Part shown: positions 62,469 to 64,000 of the stretch, one piece after another | Numbering within the stretch: the stretch's first letter is position 1 | Layout of the letters: each line of letters opens with the position of its first letter | Source: Fredinandcohnia aciditolerans | GTDB lineage: Bacteria; Bacillota; Bacilli; Bacillales; Bacillaceae_L | DNA: 64,000 nucleotides | Direction of reading: 5' to 3' | Assembly: GCA_003640645.1 (NCBI GenBank) | Contig: QGHH01000006.1 | Location: 1-64,000, forward strand | Translations under genes and position numbers: made by a program | The notes under the pieces: generated by a model | Seen by the model: the letters and a program-made list of their open reading frames with translations, nothing else | Database searches by the model: none | Told to the model about the DNA's origin: nothing

Positions 62469-64000
62469 AACTTAGCACCTCCTAATTTTTCTTCTGTTTC
62501 CTTTACTTCTTCAACAGTAATATATCGTCCATGATCCTGTTCAAATGAACGGTATGCCATACAAATAAAGATACCAATTGTTGAAATAATCAACAATGGC
62601 CACATCGCAAATACAAACGAGAAGCCCCATACAAAGAAGATACTACTCATGATAAATGGAACACCACTATTGTTCGGCATGTGAATCTTTTCAATTTTAC
62701 CTGGGAAGAGCTTGTGCTTCTTCTTCTTATCATCCCAGAATGGCTCACTGGAGTTCACACTTGGTGTAAAAGCGAAGTTATACTCAGGAACAGGTGTGTG
62801 TGTTGCCCACTCTAAAGTACGTGCATCCCATGGGTCGCTTCCAATATCTCTTGGTGAATAACGGATACTGTAATAAATGTTATACACAATTAAAATGAAG
62901 GCAATCGCCATGATTCCAGCACCAATGAATGACAGCATGTTCAATGGACCAAATCCAGTTGACTCAGAGTAAGTGTACATACGACGAGCCTGACCGTCTA
63001 ATCCGGTAATATACATTGGGAAGAACGCTAAAACAAACCCAATGGATAGAGACCAGAATGCCCATTTTCCGATTCGTTCATTTAACATAAAGCCAAACAT
63101 TTTTGGCCAATAGTATGTGAGTGCAGCAAGCATTGCGAATACTACACCAGGAATAATTGTGTTATGGAAATGTGCCACTAGGAACATTGTATTGTGATAC
63201 TGATAGTCTGCTGCTGACATCGCAAGCATTACTCCAGTTACCCCACCGATTGTGAAAAGTGGAATAAATCCAATTGAGTAAAGCATCGGTACTGTCATAC
63301 GGATTTTACCTCTCCATAAGGTAAACAGCCAGTTAAAGATTTTCACACCAGTTGGAACCGCAATCGCCATTGTTGTGATTGAGAAGAAGCTGTTTGATGC
63401 TGCTCCTTGCCCCATTGTAAAGAAATGGTGCGCCCAAACTAGACATGAAAGAACTGAGATAATGACCATTGAACCAACCATTGATTTGTAACCATATAGG
63501 TTTCTTCCTGAGAAGGTTGAAATGATCTCACTGTAAATACCAAACGCAGGCAGGATTAAAATATACACTTCAGGGTGTCCCCATACCCAGAATAGGTTTG
63601 CCCAGAGCATATCCATTCCACCGTTTGTACTCGCAAAGAAATGTGTTCCAAATAGACGGTCCATTGTACCCATTGCTAATGCAACTGTTAATACAGGGAA
63701 AACCGTTACGATAATTAAGTTAGCTATTAATGTAGACCATGTGAACATTGGCATTCTCATTAATGTCATACCAGGTGCTCTCATTTTTAGAATGGTGGTA
63801 ATCATATTGATACCAGTCATCAATGTACCAAGACCCGAAATTTGTAACGAGAGCATATAATAGTTCGTTCCAACTGATTTACTGAACTCATTACCAGCAA
63901 GTGGGAAGTATGAAGTCCAACCTGCATCAGGTGATCCCCCAATTACAAAGGAGATATTAAATAGCATTGCCCCCATAAAGAAGAGCCAGAAGCTTATCGC
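62465..64000 (-). CDS. ctaD: caa3 cytochrome c oxidase subunit I (5' end outside window)
   Basis: 512 codons are visible and the frame remains open to the last base of the window, so the N-terminus with the first heme ligand is missing. Visible are the CuB/cross-linked His-Tyr site WVWGHPEVYILILPAFG, HH in VWAHHFFTMG, and the heme a/a3 ligands in LVAHFHNTIIPG. It is the catalytic subunit that reduces oxygen and pumps protons. It is followed by ctaE and ctaF, and the assembly factor ctaG is elsewhere in the window. Confidence 0.96.
   Translation of the reverse strand, partial: AISFWLFFMGAMLFNISFVIGGSPDAGWTSYFPLAGNEFSKSVGTNYYMLSLQISGLGTLMTGINMITTILKMRAPGMTLMRMPMFTWSTLIANLIIVTVFPVLTVALAMGTMDRLFGTHFFASTNGGMDMLWANLFWVWGHPEVYILILPAFGIYSEIISTFSGRNLYGYKSMVGSMVIISVLSCLVWAHHFFTMGQGAASNSFFSITTMAIAVPTGVKIFNWLFTLWRGKIRMTVPMLYSIGFIPLFTIGGVTGVMLAMSAADYQYHNTMFLVAHFHNTIIPGVVFAMLAALTYYWPKMFGFMLNERIGKWAFWSLSIGFVLAFFPMYITGLDGQARRMYTYSESTGFGPLNMLSFIGAGIMAIAFILIVYNIYYSIRYSPRDIGSDPWDARTLEWATHTPVPEYNFAFTPSVNSSEPFWDDKKKKHKLFPGKIEKIHMPNNSGVPFIMSSIFFVWGFSFVFAMWPLLIISTIGIFICMAYRSFEQDHGRYITVEEVKETEEKLGGAKL

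Overview
The window looks like chromosomal DNA of a low-GC, endospore-forming Bacillaceae (Bacillus/Neobacillus-like). The evidence is a complete liaIHFSR cell-envelope stress operon, a caa3 oxidase cluster (ctaDEF) with a separate ctaG, HelD, YwbE, YeeN and an AsnO-like asparagine synthetase, a SpoVB-like flippase, KinB-like orphan kinases, strong GGAGG-type ribosome binding sites, many GTG/TTG starts, and U-rich intrinsic terminators. No rRNA, tRNA, CRISPR array, prophage or insertion sequence is visible.

Layout. 0-5 kb: orphan sensor kinase, two DUF2294/MpsC-like genes, SpoVB-like flippase, then a gene-free stretch with two dispersed repeats. 5-11 kb: ABC-F ATPase; a cysteine-rich cassette (MarR-type regulator, ArsP/DUF318-type permease, 43-residue protein with three Cys pairs); HelD. 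11-17 kb: abgT-abgA-abgB operon for p-aminobenzoyl-glutamate-like substrates, with a divergent, unusual regulator. 17-21 kb: a compact operon of an HD-GYP protein, an unannotated 25-residue peptide gene, an M50 protease with a PqqD-like N-terminus, and a histidine kinase whose membrane sensor domain matches that of the HD-GYP protein. 21-25 kb: lia operon. 25-33 kb: DNA glycosylase, an HTH / F1-beta-like fusion, ctaG, GNAT and nitrilase pair, polysaccharide deacetylase, ywbE, an ECF sigma factor and its presumed anti-sigma. 34-41 kb: pflBA with an Fnr-type box, hydroxyacid dehydrogenase, small zinc-ribbon and HTH proteins, metallopeptidase, yeeN. 42-54 kb: nitrogen assimilation and diaminopimelate synthesis (glnA, dapF, dapL, gltD, gltB, asnO-like). 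54-64 kb: two large intergenic repeat arrays, AraC regulator, two unknown membrane proteins, DsbA-family protein, RDD protein and the caa3 genes, with ctaD running off the window end.

The strongest candidate for an undescribed system is the operon at 17409-21206. A Cys-Trp-Trp-Cys peptide sits directly between a c-di-GMP phosphodiesterase-like receptor and a membrane protease plus a kinase that share the same six-helix sensor. It reads like a processed peptide signal feeding two outputs. A second candidate is the MarR/permease/CC-peptide cassette, which has matching TTGC-N5-GCAA operators. A third theme is structural: four intergenic arrays of unrelated sequence share a 52-54 bp period and an inverted repeat in each unit.
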